DNA of 64,000 bases from Mactra quadrangularis (taxonomy: Eukaryota > Mollusca > Bivalvia > Venerida > Mactridae): the NCBI GenBank assembly GCA_025267735.1, contig CM046303.1, positions 34,758,380 through 34,822,379 of the forward strand, written 5' to 3'. Numbering within the stretch: the stretch's first letter is position 1; each line of letters starts with the position of its first letter. Position numbers and translations under genes: made by a program. The notes below the pieces were generated by a model. That model did no database searches, had not been told where the DNA came from, and saw only the letters and a program-made list of their open reading frames with translations. Below, piece after piece: positions 43,694 to 55,775 of the stretch.

Positions 43694-44443
43694 ATGTGAT
43701 AATGTAAATAGAATAAATTGTAAACATTGCATTTTTAATGGAGCACGCAATGTTTCTAGTCGCATTTTTTTACAAAAACGATCCGTGCCTTCAATGTACT
43801 TAGAATTTTCAAAAACGCCTTTTTTCTTCTGACTTGATATATAAATTTGTGTACAAAGACAAATAGAAAAGTCCGACAAAATTGGTCTGATAAAAGTCAA
43901 ACCTCGTTAAAAGTGGTCGCTAAAACTCATTTTCATTTGAAGGAAGTCAAACTGGCCGCTTACAGCAGGTGAAAGCTGATAGCAAGTGGTGGTTATTGCA
44001 GGTCATTCTGTATTTCTTTTTAATTACTGTGAAATAATCATAAAAGACGAAGATTCGAGCATCAGTGAAATTTTGTCAGACTGTTATTGAAAGCCATCCA
44101 AAATTATCTTTATATTTGTAAAGACATGTTTGTAATAATAAATACAATGTACAATTAAATTTTGGTCCACATGTTACCTATTAGGATAATTATAATTAAT
44201 AGTAACAATTGAACGGGGAGTTACGATACTTTATACAATTGTAATTGTTATACATGTACATGTGCATGTTTCTAAAGACTCGTTTTTATTTTCTCAAGTA
44301 TTGGTAAAATTAAAGAATAGATCACACATTACAAAATTGTAAAGGTAATTATGGATGGCACTGTTATATATATGTTTAAAGATATAATAGAAACACTATC
44401 CCATGGCAAACAATGGCAAGAATGTATCTAAAACTTCAATGTC

Positions 44444-46750
44444 CACTGCCTAGATCGTGAAACGGTGGCGATTTTCCGTGTCACGGCGTAGCCACATCAA
44501 GATGGCGCGGAAAAACATTCATCCAAAAGGTACGTGTCGTTTTTTGCATGATATTTTGAGAAATATTCTGGCCCCAACGCGTTCAATAGTTTCATTTGAT
44601 CCGTAAATGTATAAACTAAAGGGCGGGTATACTGACCTGACATGTCACAAAAGATTTATGTGAATTAAAGCCACCAAAGTTGACGAATGACCGTCTGTCA
44701 AATTTGAACCGAGAGAAGTGTATGACTTTTAATAAAATCGCCGTTAGTACGGCACTTATCGTGTTATAATTACGATTGTGGGATAATGTATATGCATGCA
44801 ATTATACCTTAAAATTGTACAAGTTCTAATTTATTTTGTTATGTCAAAACATGCCTACTTTCGGTTTTGTCTAAGCAACGGTTGAGATATTAGCCCCGGT
44901 GAAGATTTTCCGTAAGAAATGACTCGGTGTTGCCATAAAAAGTGGACACGGTTTATACATTTGCGTGAAAGAGAACACGGTTCGGACACCCATTCAAACG
45001 CTAAACGCAACCATATCATTTGAAGTAAACCACATTGGCATTATCCTTCGTATTTTGCTATACAGAAAAGCCCAATGTGTTCAATAAGTAAATCTTGGCA
45101 GAAGCAACGCCTAATTATGAATCAGTTAGTATTATCTTATTCCCTCAATTCCAGATCGTCACCTTTCGTATTGATACGTAAAGAAATAATGTAGTGTAGA
45201 AATACGAAACTGATACTTATAAATGCCCTTTTGTGATAAGACTAAACTTATATATTTCATTATTTTGTTTTTCCAGTGTCAAAATGGAAAAAGGCCATAA
45301 ATGAGAAAGTGGCGATCCGATCCGAACCACGATTCATGTGTAGCGATTCACGAATCGAACCACGAATCACTTGTTTATGGAGACGCATACTGGAATTCAT
45401 GTTATAACAAAAAAGAAAAGAATTACAGAAGCTATTACTATATAGAAAACCATATACTTCAAACATTTTTATTAACAGCCGTTTTATGGGCATTTTCAGT
45501 TATAACATTTCGATTAGATGTGTATCCAACGAATTTTTGACACAAGATAATTCGGTTCTTACATAAATTAAAGTTTTCATAAGTAGTGCGACTCGTTTTC
45601 AGCGGTAATTAAGCAGAAAATGTTGTTTCACAAATAGATCGCGATCCGACGATTTCGGACTTGACGAATATTCGTACTCGATTTTATGGTCGGGATCGCG
45701 AATAACCGAGTACTCGGATACTCGCCGCAGCCCTAGATGAGATGGTTTAAAAAGTATCAACCGGCCGATATGGCCTTGTGACGAAAGACTACAGACTAAT
45801 ACCAAATTTAGAACTGCAAACTGGGAAGTATTACAAAGTGAATCAACATATATGAACATCCTTTCTAGAAATTAAGACGTGTCCTGATGTTAAAGACCTA
45901 GAAAGTATACAAGAATCTAAACAAGATATTTCTGTTGATATAGATTCCATTACTTCCCAGTTCAGATGTTAAAACGTACACAACGTCAGAACCAATAAAA
46001 GCACCCGGCAGTGTAACTTTAGCAGGTCCCTCTCAGCAAACGTTACTTCCATGTACGTGGAACATGATGAAAAGTTAGAAGATATAAATTTGTCTACGAT
46101 TTGACCAAACCCGTATCTGTTTTTTAACAAATTCTGCTACGTTTTGCCTTGCCTACATTTCGACCGTATTCAAAATAGTCTGGTCGCATTTCAAGCGTTT
46201 GAATGGGTGTCATGACCGTGTTCTCTTTCACGCAAATGTATACACTGTGTCCACTTTTTATGGCAACACCGAGTCATTTCTTACGGAAAATCTTCACCGG
46301 GGCTAATATCTCAACCGTTGCTTAGACAAAACCGAAAGTAGGCATGTTTTGACATAACAAAAAAAATTAGAACTTGTACAATTTTAAGGTATAATTTCAT
46401 GCCTTTACACTATCTCACAATCGTATTTACTACACGATAAGTGCCGTACTAACGGCGATTTTATCAAAAGTCATACACTTCTCTCGGTTCAAATTTGACA
46501 GACGGTCATTCGTCAACTTTCGTGGCTTTATTTCACATAAATCTTTTGTGACATGTCAGATGAGTATACCCGCCCTTTAGTTTATACATTTACGGATCAA
46601 ATGAAACTATTTAACGCATTTGGGCCAGAACATTTCTCAAAATATCATGCAAAAAACGACACGTACCTTTTGGATGGTTGTTTTTCCGCCATCTTGATGT
46701 GGCTACGCCGTGACACGGAAAATCGCCACCGTTTCACGATCTAGACAGTG
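44444..46750. mobile_element. 2.3-kb element, ~550-bp TIRs, CACTG ends, 5-bp target duplication
   Basis: The ends read CACTGCCTAGATCGTGAAAC (left, from 44,444) and its mirror ending CTAGACAGTG (right, 46,750). The arms match for about 550 bp (44,444-~45,003 and ~46,191-46,750) with scattered mismatches. ATGTC flanks both sides (44,439-44,443 and 46,751-46,755). A 5-bp duplication with a CAC start is the signature of Transib/RAG-like transposons. The right end CACTGTC is one base from a CACWRTG heptamer, but such long TIRs are atypical of that group, and CACTA-type elements (normally 2-3 bp) are the alternative. The interior has no transposase. It appears to contain a nested fragment with a hAT-like end (GCCGCAGCCCTAG at ~45,735). 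Confidence 0.82.
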
Positions 46751-49700
46751 ATGTCTATATTGTTTGGAAACCAACGCGCTAGGCGATCACGTGCAGGAAT
46801 CTCTTCACGATCTGTAGTTGTTCTTGGTCGTTGTTGACGTTCTGTGGAGAAAAATAAAGAAAACAGTGTTAACTCATTACATTGTATAAGATTCAATACA
46901 ATTAAAGATATATTAAAACATCACATTATTTGAATATGGAATGTACATGAATCATATAAAATAAAACTCACAAGACAATAAATTTTTCAATTTTATGTCC
47001 AATATCATTCCAAAGGGAATATTCAAGTGTATTATATAAAATAGGATACTCTATCATCGAAATTTAGGCCAATATATCGATGGCAGAATATCCTATTTTA
47101 TAGATTGTTCAATAAATCGACAATTTCATTAGATAAATTACTTTTACAGGTAGTTTTAATATTGAACATCAATTTTGTTATCACTTTTAAATACATGTAT
47201 TCAGATATTGAATCACCGGTATCAGACCATCTATCTTAGTGATTATAAACTCATTTAAATCAGCCAAAAAATAGGTAATGTGCAGCATGAGCAGAATTCG
47301 AAAAGCTGTCAGTAACATTACTTTGAACGAAAGAGATTTGATGGATTTGATAATAAAGTGAGTTCTTTGTTATATGACGCATTCAATTTATACTGTCTTT
47401 CAAATGTTATTCAAAATCGAACATCCACCAGCCATAAAGTTGACAGATGGTTTTGCAGTTTTTCGTAACAAGAAAACGATTAATATTTGAACAATTACAC
47501 GATTAATAAACTTAAAATTAGAAGATAGACGAATGCGAATGTACACAATGACAAAACAGTCGGAATTCAACGCAATCAGTTTTTAGCAAAATTAACAATC
47601 AATAACAAGAGGCAAGCAAATAAATAATAATTGCACTTTTATGTTGGCAGTATTAAATTTTGAACAATTAATGAAGTAAAATTAAGGTGTATGAGTAATC
47701 AAAAATTTACATAGATCAAATATAAGTTATATAAATTGTTACAATTTAAAAAGATCATGCTTTAAGTATTGATTATACAATTAATAATATATATGACATA
47801 TCAATAAAAGTTTTCGAGATTAGATCATCACGATGTGTCGATGATTCAAAGTGAAACCTGGACATCAAAGAATGGTTAAGTATTAAATTAAATACATAAA
47901 CGAATGTTAGAACAACATGCAAAACTTATTTTAGATTTGAACTCGTACCTTTTCCGGACATTATATTAGAATTCCTGTACATAGCCAATGTGCCACAGAC
48001 CCGGTATAGCACTCTTTACAATTACTTCGCAACATGTACACTACATGACAACATATTAATTAACATGACAACAGTTTTATCAACGGAGAAAAATCATCCA
48101 TTACGAAAATATTGTTCAAGATACTCTGTACAATAAGACAGCATAATACTAAAAGTTTTTTTAAACGGGGGAAAATTGTTCCGAGGGTGGGGAGGGCGGA
48201 AGATTCGTCGTGATATATATATTTATATTTATTTTATTTATTGGATTTAACGCCGTATCAACACAATTTAGGTCATTTCACGGCGTCCAGCACATCTAAC
48301 CTGGCTTTCCTGGACCATTGTCTATAACCAGTACTCACCAACCCTTCCATAAGGCCGGAAACTTCTCCATATTATCTAACCAATGGAGGAAAATCGACAT
48401 TATTGTCAAATTTTCATGGAAGGGTATAACCTCCCCGGGTGGGATTCGAACCCGCACCCCCTCGGGCACGAGTATCCAAATCCCGGCGCGCTACCAACTG
48501 CGCTATCGACCCGGGTTCGTCGTGATATACAATGACACAGTATATTAAGAACCATCAATGGAGGAAAATTGCCTTAGATAAAAAAAAGATATACAATAAA
48601 ATTGCATCATAAAAGCAGTTTTATCAACCGGGGGATTCGTCAGGGAGGAATATTGCCGAAAACCAATAATGTTTTACTAAATTGGTGCAAGAATTTAACC
48701 AATATTTAGTGGGGGTTGACCCAGGGGGAATGACTAAGGCATGTTTCCCGGGAAAAGATTAGCAAGAGGTGAAAATTTGGCTTGTTACATCGGGTCTCAT
48801 AAGAATATAATCATTATATTTATCATTTATGCTTTGTCTTGTTACCACATTAAAAGTAACGGTTAAATGAGTGGTGCCATGTGATACAAAAGGCTTTACA
48901 ATGGTGGACTTCAGGACCCTTGGACCAGAATTCGATTTAGCACCTTGCAATTTTGCATTTTCAAGGCATTTGACCAGGTAATTGGCTTCATAAAGATATA
49001 TTTGCAAGAGTAACATTTAAATTAAGCAAAACTCGACCTTATGTCTGCCATTATTCTATAATTATCGGCGATAATCAAAGCGTAATATTATACATGTACC
49101 AGACAAATCCCAAATTCAATTTAATTTAAAACAATACGAGCGTTACTTTTCCTTATATATTTCAATTGACATTACGCCAAACCTTCCATACCTTAATGTT
49201 CATAATCCGTCCACCAATGAAAGAGTTAGCGTATACTCGGACAAACATAGTCTTTGGACACAAAATATTACTTTGTTAAAAAATTAGCCACTTGTCTAAG
49301 GGCGTGGTTATACATGTAGTAGCCTCAGCGTAATGTCAATTGTCAATATGTTAAAATAGTATTCCTGGCCATAAGCGTACACTGATTTTCGTCTTGAGGG
49401 TAACATATCAGCCAGTAGATAGTTCAGTCAGAGCTATTAGCGCTCTGATAAAACAGATAGTCAATTAAGTTGGCAAAGCTGTACAGGTTTATAACAAAGA
49501 CATACATTGTATTAGCAATATTTATATATAAGTATTTTTAGTGAATGACGTCACAATAAGCTCTTGTCAAGTGCTTATTAAACTTACATATACAATGTTG
49601 TTATAAAAAATGAGTTTAATTCACTGTCACAAATGTCAAATATACATATATGTACTGTCGAAAATGGGAAGGAATATAAACTGTAGTAAAAACACGTATT

Positions 49701-52700
49701 GACTGTCTAGTTAATTTTGCTGCCACATTCATACAAATGAATAATAATTCCAACGTTATACATGTTTTAACCTTTTTTGAAATTCAATGTTAATATTTGG
49801 ACCGTCCACTTCCTTATCATTATTTCCACATTTGTCTGCCCTCGGCTCTCTTCCTTACATTCAATTGATCGTTCATTCAGTGCATTCAGCGCTTTGATTT
49901 TTAAAGTTCGTATTATTTATATCGATGCCATTTTATTTCTTTTACAACACAGAGCAATGATTCCCATTTAGTTCAAATTCTAATATATTATACATGTTAT
50001 TTATCTACATTTGACATTGTGAAGTTGATTTAAAACTCAAGTATTATTATTGCTCAATTATATTCAGCTGTTAGTGGCGCATACATTGACCCCGCTGCTT
50101 TTAATACTCAACATGTGTTCGATTTTGTATTGTAATGAAAATAATCGCACATAGATACTGAAAGAATTTTTATTGATAGTTAGTACAAAAGAACTACATA
50201 GTAAGTATTTAAATCAGTAGGGTTAAAGTATACACCAATGACAATTGAATAAAATTTAACAATACATGTTAACAATTAAATGGTTATACGCTAGATAATT
50301 TCTGTTCATATAATTACATTACTTACCAAACAAAAAAACTTACACACTTAACCAAATAATGACAAAATATGATCAACTTCTGAGCCGACTGAAATTATAA
50401 ACATTACATATACGATAATAAAATGGTCTTAATACGAGTATATACATAATGGTCAAAGTGGTCTCAAGACATACAACATATAGCTAAGTTAAGAACATAT
50501 AGACTATTTAAATCCGAAATAAAGTGTGAAAACTATGTCAAATTAAATCTTACAAAGAATGAACGATCCTTACTGTGTCAATTTAGAACTGGAATATTAC
50601 CGTTAAGGATTGAGACTGGGAGATATGTTGGTGAACCACTGGAGAATAGACTGTGTATTTTTTGTGACTTAGGCGCATTAGAAGACGAAAAACATTTTCT
50701 GTTTGAATGTGATTTGTTTAGAGATATAAGACATGATATATTTAATGAAATCATGCAGAGTGAACCATTTGTCAACTTATCCTATAAACAAAAACTTTAT
50801 ATTTTACTATCGGACTATACTAGAAAAACCGCGAAATACATATCAAAAGCCTATCGACATCGCCGAAACACTATGTACTTATAACGCTTAACGACATTTA
50901 TTATATATAGACATTATCATCAATAACAGATTTAAAACTTTACAATGAACACATACCTACCTGTATATATTATCATAATCGTTCTATTTAATAATGTAAA
51001 TGCTTACCATTATATTTATATTACTTCATTATACTATATGTACTTCACATCAAATGACTATATGTATGTAAATATGACTTCATTTTCAGGTGACTAATAG
51101 GCCAGTAGGGCCGGGTACTTTTTATATTTATTATTTTGAAACATATTATAATGTATTATATTGTAAATATGTACAAGTCACTATAATAAACAATTTACTT
51201 ACTTACTTACTTACTTACATAATCTTTCTACAAAATTTTATTCGCGCTCGCTCGTACCCCGATTAGTTTAAAAAATCGGTTCGTTCGAATCTACTTCGAG
51301 CGATTGTGTTTGGACCGATTACAAAGTGATATTTAGTGTTTCACTGTCCAATCTTAGTACTCAGCAATTTCTTCGTGCGTTTTGAGTTTTATTCTCAATG
51401 TAAACAACGGTCCAACTCATTCTTGCCAGAGTTAAAAATAATAACAAACGCTTATGGCGCGCACACACTAAACCAAGAGGGTAAATAGTAATAGACATGG
51501 TCATATACTTCAAACGGGTATTATAACTGACGCTTAGAGCTTCTTGGAAAAGCATTAGTTGGACAATACTATATTGATACAGATGATGATTTTAATTTAA
51601 TAAAACTTTTAAGTGATATCCGAACATTGCCATATCCGAAAATAGTCAACTTTTACAAACTTTAAATTAACAGCAATTTGGTTTCTGTTTCAATACGTAA
51701 CAGTCAGTTTACTAAACGCTCATGTAGTATGATTTTCGGTCAAAGAGTTACGGTAGCGCATAATGGACCTAATTTCAAAGATATTGTTAGATATATTTAC
51801 CTATTGGCGGGCCTTGAGGTCTTCTATTTCTACGTTGTTGCTGTTGTCTACGTCTTGGCCTTACTGGACGTTGACGCTGCTGACGAGGTGGCGGTCCGGT
51901 AGGTTGGTACTGTTGCTGCTGCTGGAATTGTCGTTGTCTCCTAGGTGGCTGATATTGCTGAGCAGGTCGGAACTGTTGTTGCTGATATTGGTTGTTCTGT
52001 GGTCCAGTGTTATACTGGAAGTTGTTAGCCGGAGTCGGGTAAGTTGTTGGGTAATATTGTGTTGTGGTCGGATACGTCGGTGGGTAGGTTGGCTCTGTTA
52101 ATAATTGAAATAAATAGATGTAAGATGTTATAATGTATGGATTGAATAAACGATAAATTATACATTTGTATTCAGATATTGATAAATTTTATGCAACTTT
52201 CATTGGTGCTTACATTAACCCCGCTGATTTAAATTCTCGGATAAAATTATTTTTATCGATAGCTATAATAGTAACTGAATAACAGTAGTGATTATTTAAA
52301 TCAGCGGTGATAATGTATGCGCCATGAACTTTTGAATGAAATTTAACAATGTATTCAACCATAATAAGAATGAAATATAAAAATAAATCTTCCAACCCAG
52401 TGGCGGGTGGCACGGTCTCGGCCCATTCAAGACGCTAGAGTACTATTGTGAACCGGGACGTGCCAGCGTCGCCTGTGGTCTGAACTATTCAGCAGATACT
52501 TTAGAAATGATCTAAAACAAAAGAAATCAGAGATTATCATTTTATATGTGCAAATAACAGCTATCTAAATTGTGCAATGAGTTATATAGAAAATGTGTGT
52601 AATACTATAAAATAATATGATATTCGTATCTATGTTGAAGATCTCCGATATGTTCCGAACAAAAAATACAATAACTTAATGGTTAAACCAATTCACTGAA

Positions 52701-53337
52701 ATAAAGAACAATGTGAAAATACTCTAAATAATGCATGTATATACAAGTGAATATAACAAAACTAGCCTATTTTAAAAAGTATGTAAAATGATATACAATC
52801 GCATATCGCTACAATTTTCAATGTTAAATATATCCATAATGGCGGAGCGTACACTTCGCCAAAACTCCTTGCAGTGGTAACTTCTCCTAGATGAGAAGGC
52901 AACAAGGCGTGACGTCACCAATGCGAAGAGTTTGAATATTGCCATTGACAACAATTTATGAATAACTGCGCATGCGCAAATATGACTAAAACAATATAAA
53001 TCACTAAATATGAAAACATAATCACTGGTCACTACCTGGTGTTGTAGTGGTACGGGGGCGTGGTCGAGGCTGTGGTTGTTGTGGTTGTTTACGTGTTGAA
53101 ACTACATTATTCGTTTTTTTCTTCCTACGCGCTCTAAAAACTTTTCTAGGTTTTGCTCCTGGTGCCGGTTTCTTTGCGGCGTTCAGTTTTACTTTCGGCG
53201 GTGGCGGTGTGGGCGGGGTAACTAGTTCTGGGAGTAAAACCACGCCCTGTTGTGCCGCCAGTTTGGCGCGTGCTTTGTCGTCACGTACCAGCTGAGCCTC
53301 GATTTGAGCGTCTCGAGTGCTCGACGTTGGGCTCGTG
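46741..53337 (-). CDS. Spliced Pro/Gln/Arg-rich host protein (three 3' exons)
   Basis: Exons: 53,036-53,337; 51,801-52,094; 46,741-46,841, ending TAG. Junction phases agree (one base plus two bases both times). Donors are G|GTAGTG and G|GTAAAT; acceptors are TTTCCCTAG, TTATTAACAG and TTCTCCACAG. Exon 1 encodes TSPTSSTRDAQIEAQLVRDD, an Ala-rich helix, LLPELVTPPTPPPPKV, a Lys/Arg cluster (RARRKKKTNN) and a PQQPQPRPRPRTTTT tract. Exon 2 is Tyr/Pro/Thr then Gln/Arg/Pro-rich (YPPTYPTTTQYYPTTYP, later RRRQQQQRRNRRPQG). Exon 3 encodes RPRTTTDREEIPARDRLARW and a short end. TTD..EEI.AR weakly echoes the C-terminus of the 26.7- and 55.8-kb exons. The extreme composition suggests a secreted, cationic matrix or adhesive protein; this is inference. 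Exons upstream of 53,337 were not found; the acceptor there requires a phase-2 partner. The last codons and stop come from the 2.3-kb element. Confidence 0.72.
48218..48515 (-). mobile_element. tRNA-derived SINE, full length, with 14-bp target duplication
   Basis: Nearly identical to the copy at 2,798-3,100, with A box TAGCGCAGTTGG, B box GGTTCGAATCC and an AT-rich tail. The 14-bp repeat TTCGTCGTGATATA is exact at 48,204-48,217 and 48,516-48,529. A recent insertion in the same orientation as the host gene. Confidence 0.94.
49166..49339. mobile_element. MITE, copy 2 of the TGACATTACGC family
   Basis: TTGACATTACGCCAAACC at the left is mirrored by CAGCGTAATGTCAA at the right. It is collinear with 43,512-43,693. 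The ends are perfectly inverted for 11-12 bp. Confidence 0.82.
50076..50236. mobile_element. MITE, copy A of the GGCGCATACATT family
   Basis: The left end TGGCGCATACATTGACCCCG is mirrored by AGTAGGGTTAAAGTATACACC at the right; subterminal ATTTAAAT is shared with copy B at 52,204. About 160 bp, non-coding. Confidence 0.7.
50450..50884 (+). pseudogene. LINE ORF2 C-terminus (zinc-knuckle region)
   Basis: An open frame of 144 codons and a stop, without a start codon. It reads KWSQDIQHIAKLRTYRLFKS, then FRTGILPLRIETGRYVGEPL, then CIFCDLGALEDEKHFLFECD. The LRTY.LFK, LPLRIETGRY and CxxC...HFLFxC pattern is the usual C-terminal region following the reverse transcriptase in many invertebrate LINEs (CR1-like, by recollection). 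Everything upstream, including endonuclease and reverse transcriptase, is missing, so this is a dead-on-arrival copy. The intact frame implies a fairly recent insertion. Confidence 0.85.
50450..51218 (+). mobile_element. 5'-truncated LINE with (TTAC)n tail
   Basis: Only the C-terminal ORF2 codons and the 3' UTR are present. The 3' end is a simple TTAC repeat (about 51,194-51,218), as in CR1- and Jockey-like LINEs that end in short microsatellites and not poly(A). It is inserted opposite to the host gene, inside its last intron. Confidence 0.85.
52204..52324. mobile_element. MITE, copy B of the GGCGCATACATT family
   Basis: TGGTGCTTACATTAACCCCG and CTGATTTAAAT at the left are mirrored by ATTTAAATCAGCGGTGATAA and TGTATGCGCCA at the right. 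It lies in the intron between the first two known exons of the P/Q/R-rich gene. Confidence 0.75.
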
Positions 53338-53984
53338 CTAGGGAAATGTTAAATTATTCATTTAAATATTCGTTCACATGTTAGTGTCGACAAAATATAG
53401 ATTATAAATGAAATGATTGAAATATTAAAGTTAATATTATGTGCATTATTAATTTTACCAATTTCTAATTAATTTTAAACAAATTTGTTCGATCTCCTAA
53501 GTCTTTAATTGACAATAAAAATATACACGTATTAAATTAAGGAAACATAATTATACATGTATATATAATTGGGCAATTATTTATCATTCATTTTTAAGTC
53601 CAAATAAAATACTTGTGCTATCAAGCTAATAGTCATTAAAATAATAATAATGATAATAAATACTTTTAAAAAATACATGTCTATCTTTTTATATCATAAA
53701 TTTATTAGGGTCAGTATTTCAGGTGTAACTTAATACAAATGTACATGGAATGACACACAAACTACGAGCAGTTAGCAGATATTTATGTATGTAGGTCATG
53801 GAAATAGAAAAATACATTCAAGGTCGGTCAAGGATTTCGCCTTGAATGCTCCTTTAAAATACAACCAGGTAGCTGTTTTATAAGATTTATTAAAACTTGA
53901 GCAGTCACATACAATGCATTTATTCGGTCACTACAGGTAAACGCCCCCGATGTACCTCATCAAACTTTTCGTGATCATCGTCTT

Positions 53985-54245
53985 TTTATTTATACTGGGT
54001 GTAACGCCGTGTCAACACGTTTTGGTTATTTTACAGCGTCCAAGGCACCTAACCTAACTTTCCTGGACCCTTGTCTATAACCAGTTCTCACCTACCCTTT
54101 CACAAGGATGTAAATTTTCTCTATATACCTTATTAATAGAGGAAACTTGACATGGTTGTCACATTTTCAAGGAAGGTCATAACCGTCCCAGGTGGGATTC
54201 CAGCCCGTATCATACAAGCTGTCAATTGCACTACGTACCCGGATA
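53985..54245 (-). mobile_element. SINE, old degenerate copy
   Basis: It is collinear with the main SINE family (TGTAACGCCGTGTCAACACG, CTTGTCTATAACCAG, CACCTACCCTTTCACAAGG), but the B box is mutated to GGCTGGAATCC in complement and the end of the head is unrecognisable. Confidence 0.8.
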
Positions 54246-54463
54246 GAGTTAAACCTTTTCTAACAAGCCCAGGGACACAGCAAACAACAATGTTGGAGGT
54301 GGCAAGATCGGAACATTTACCAAAGGAAAGATATGACAGGTTGAATAATACACCAAAGGTAAAATGTACTCGATGTATAAAGGATAGCAAGATGACAATT
54401 CCAGGCAAACAGATATACATATTTTGTGTTTGTAACCATGGTTATTTTGATTTACATAAATAA
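54245..54463 (+). CDS. Possible terminal exon with CxxC...CxC motif
   Basis: Directly after the degenerate SINE a frame stays open to TAA at 54,461-54,463, overlapping an AATAAA signal. It encodes TSPGTQQTTMLEVARSEHLP, a charged helix, then CTRC followed 15 residues later by CVC and NHGYFDLHK. The four cysteines could bind zinc. A TAACAAGCCCAG acceptor near 54,272 would give an exon of about 64 codons. Family unknown and no partner exon found. It could be a fragment of another transposon protein. Confidence 0.3.
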   Translation, partial: RVKPFLTSPGTQQTTMLEVARSEHLPKERYDRLNNTPKVKCTRCIKDSKMTIPGKQIYIFCVCNHGYFDLHK

Positions 54464-54469
54464 ATTGTA

Positions 54470-55775
54470 TCATATATAGGAAGATTAGAAAACCATGGAA
54501 CTACTTCATTCCAAATGTAAGTTACACTTGTAATGTCTACAATATGGATATATATATTTAAAAACCGTTATTGAATAGTTAAACAATTTCTTAGAAGATT
54601 TTAGTGAAGTGTCATTTTGTTAGAATATATGAAAGGCATTCACTAACTGGGTGATACAATTAGGGTATTAACATTAATTATAACATATACATGCTACAAA
54701 ATAAATAATTAGGTCAAATTAATTAGGTCAGATTAATTATGTCAAATTAATTAGGTCAAATATATAAGCATCATTGCACTACATAGAAATAACATATACT
54801 ACATTATATTTTTGTGAATGCACAATTTTACGTTCAAAATCTGTTGGATAGTTTGTTAAGCCAATGAAAAAAAGTTCATAGTGCTTTTTAGCCTAGTTTT
54901 TTTAAACTATTGCAAAAGTGTTATTTAACTACGACTTAAAATAGTCCGATCCAACTGATTCAATACTTCACTTCCGGTAATCTCAAAAAAGATTTTATAC
55001 TTCCGGTTGTCTACAAGAGATTTCTTATTCTAGTTTTCCCAAACAGCTTTTGTACTTCCGGTTTATATGGTGAATATATAAAATTGTGCAAACACATGGT
55101 CAGTTATTTAAATGCTATATAGCACATATCGTAAATCATGACCAATACAAAGCTCCTTTCAGCATGCTACAAAGTTAAAGGTTTTAGATAAAGGCTATGG
55201 TTTGAGATATTCGTACCTGAATATAATCGTACTTTTATCATTCGCACCAAAGTTCAAGAAATTTTATACATTTTTTTACAATAAATCTTAAATTTTCTAT
55301 ATGAGTCGTAGTTCTTTGTAGTTAAATACATTTTTGTAGTGTAAAGTTTTTTTGCAGCGCTTGAAAAGTAGTTCCCACCCACGTGATCGAAATTTCGCAA
55401 ATCTAGTTTCCTTCCAAAAATCAAATTCCCATGTGTGCCATTCTCTCAAAATATAATATTGCTATATAATTCTTATTTCACATTTTTGAAATGTTGTATA
55501 CCAAAGAAAAAAGTCACCAAAGACAACCAATTTAGGGATTATTTTGTTAAGCTCCAAAATTTTACATAGGCATCAGTAAGGAACGACAACTCGGATAAGA
55601 AAATAGCAATTTTGCAATACATTACTATGCGGAAAGGAACTACAACTAAATATAAAGTAATGTTCAAACAATAAAGACCACCAACAGTAAAAAACACACA
55701 CGTCCAAAATAAATTACTATAATAAAGGGAGAGAAGGGGATTGAGCAAGTACGAAATACATTCAGTTAAATATTT
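54470..55775. other. Non-genic AT-rich stretch
   Basis: It contains short direct repeats (ATTAGGTCAAATTAATTA around 54,710-54,760) and three CTTCCGGT words near 54,970-55,060. No gene recognised. Confidence 0.5.

Larger units (their letters stand above)
46842..51800. other. 4.96-kb intron of the P/Q/R-rich gene, loaded with elements
   Basis: It holds a young SINE (48,218), a MITE (49,166), another MITE (50,076) and an opposite-strand LINE tail (50,450). The stretch 46,850-48,200 shows nothing recognisable, nor does 51,220-51,800. Confidence 0.6.

Noticed and set aside
45301..45540. 79-codon ORF inside the 2.3-kb element
   Set aside because: It starts in imperfect CGATTCACGAATCG palindromes and has no family features; too short for a transposase.
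46553..46744. 63-codon plus-strand ORF starting MSDEYTRPLVY
   Set aside because: It lies wholly in the terminal inverted repeat of the 2.3-kb element. The mirrored copy at the other end does not preserve the frame.
51678..52101. Plus-strand Leu/Val/Ser-rich ORFs
   Set aside because: Antisense of the Gln/Pro/Arg-rich exon of the minus-strand gene, whose splice sites and phases fit.
52390..52510. Possible alternative last exon of the P/Q/R-rich gene (acceptor TTTTAG near 52,500)
   Set aside because: The phase required by the upstream exon gives a stop after three codons; the open frame is in the wrong phase.
53047..53295. Plus-strand Gly/Phe-rich ORF
   Set aside because: Antisense of the first known exon of the P/Q/R-rich gene.
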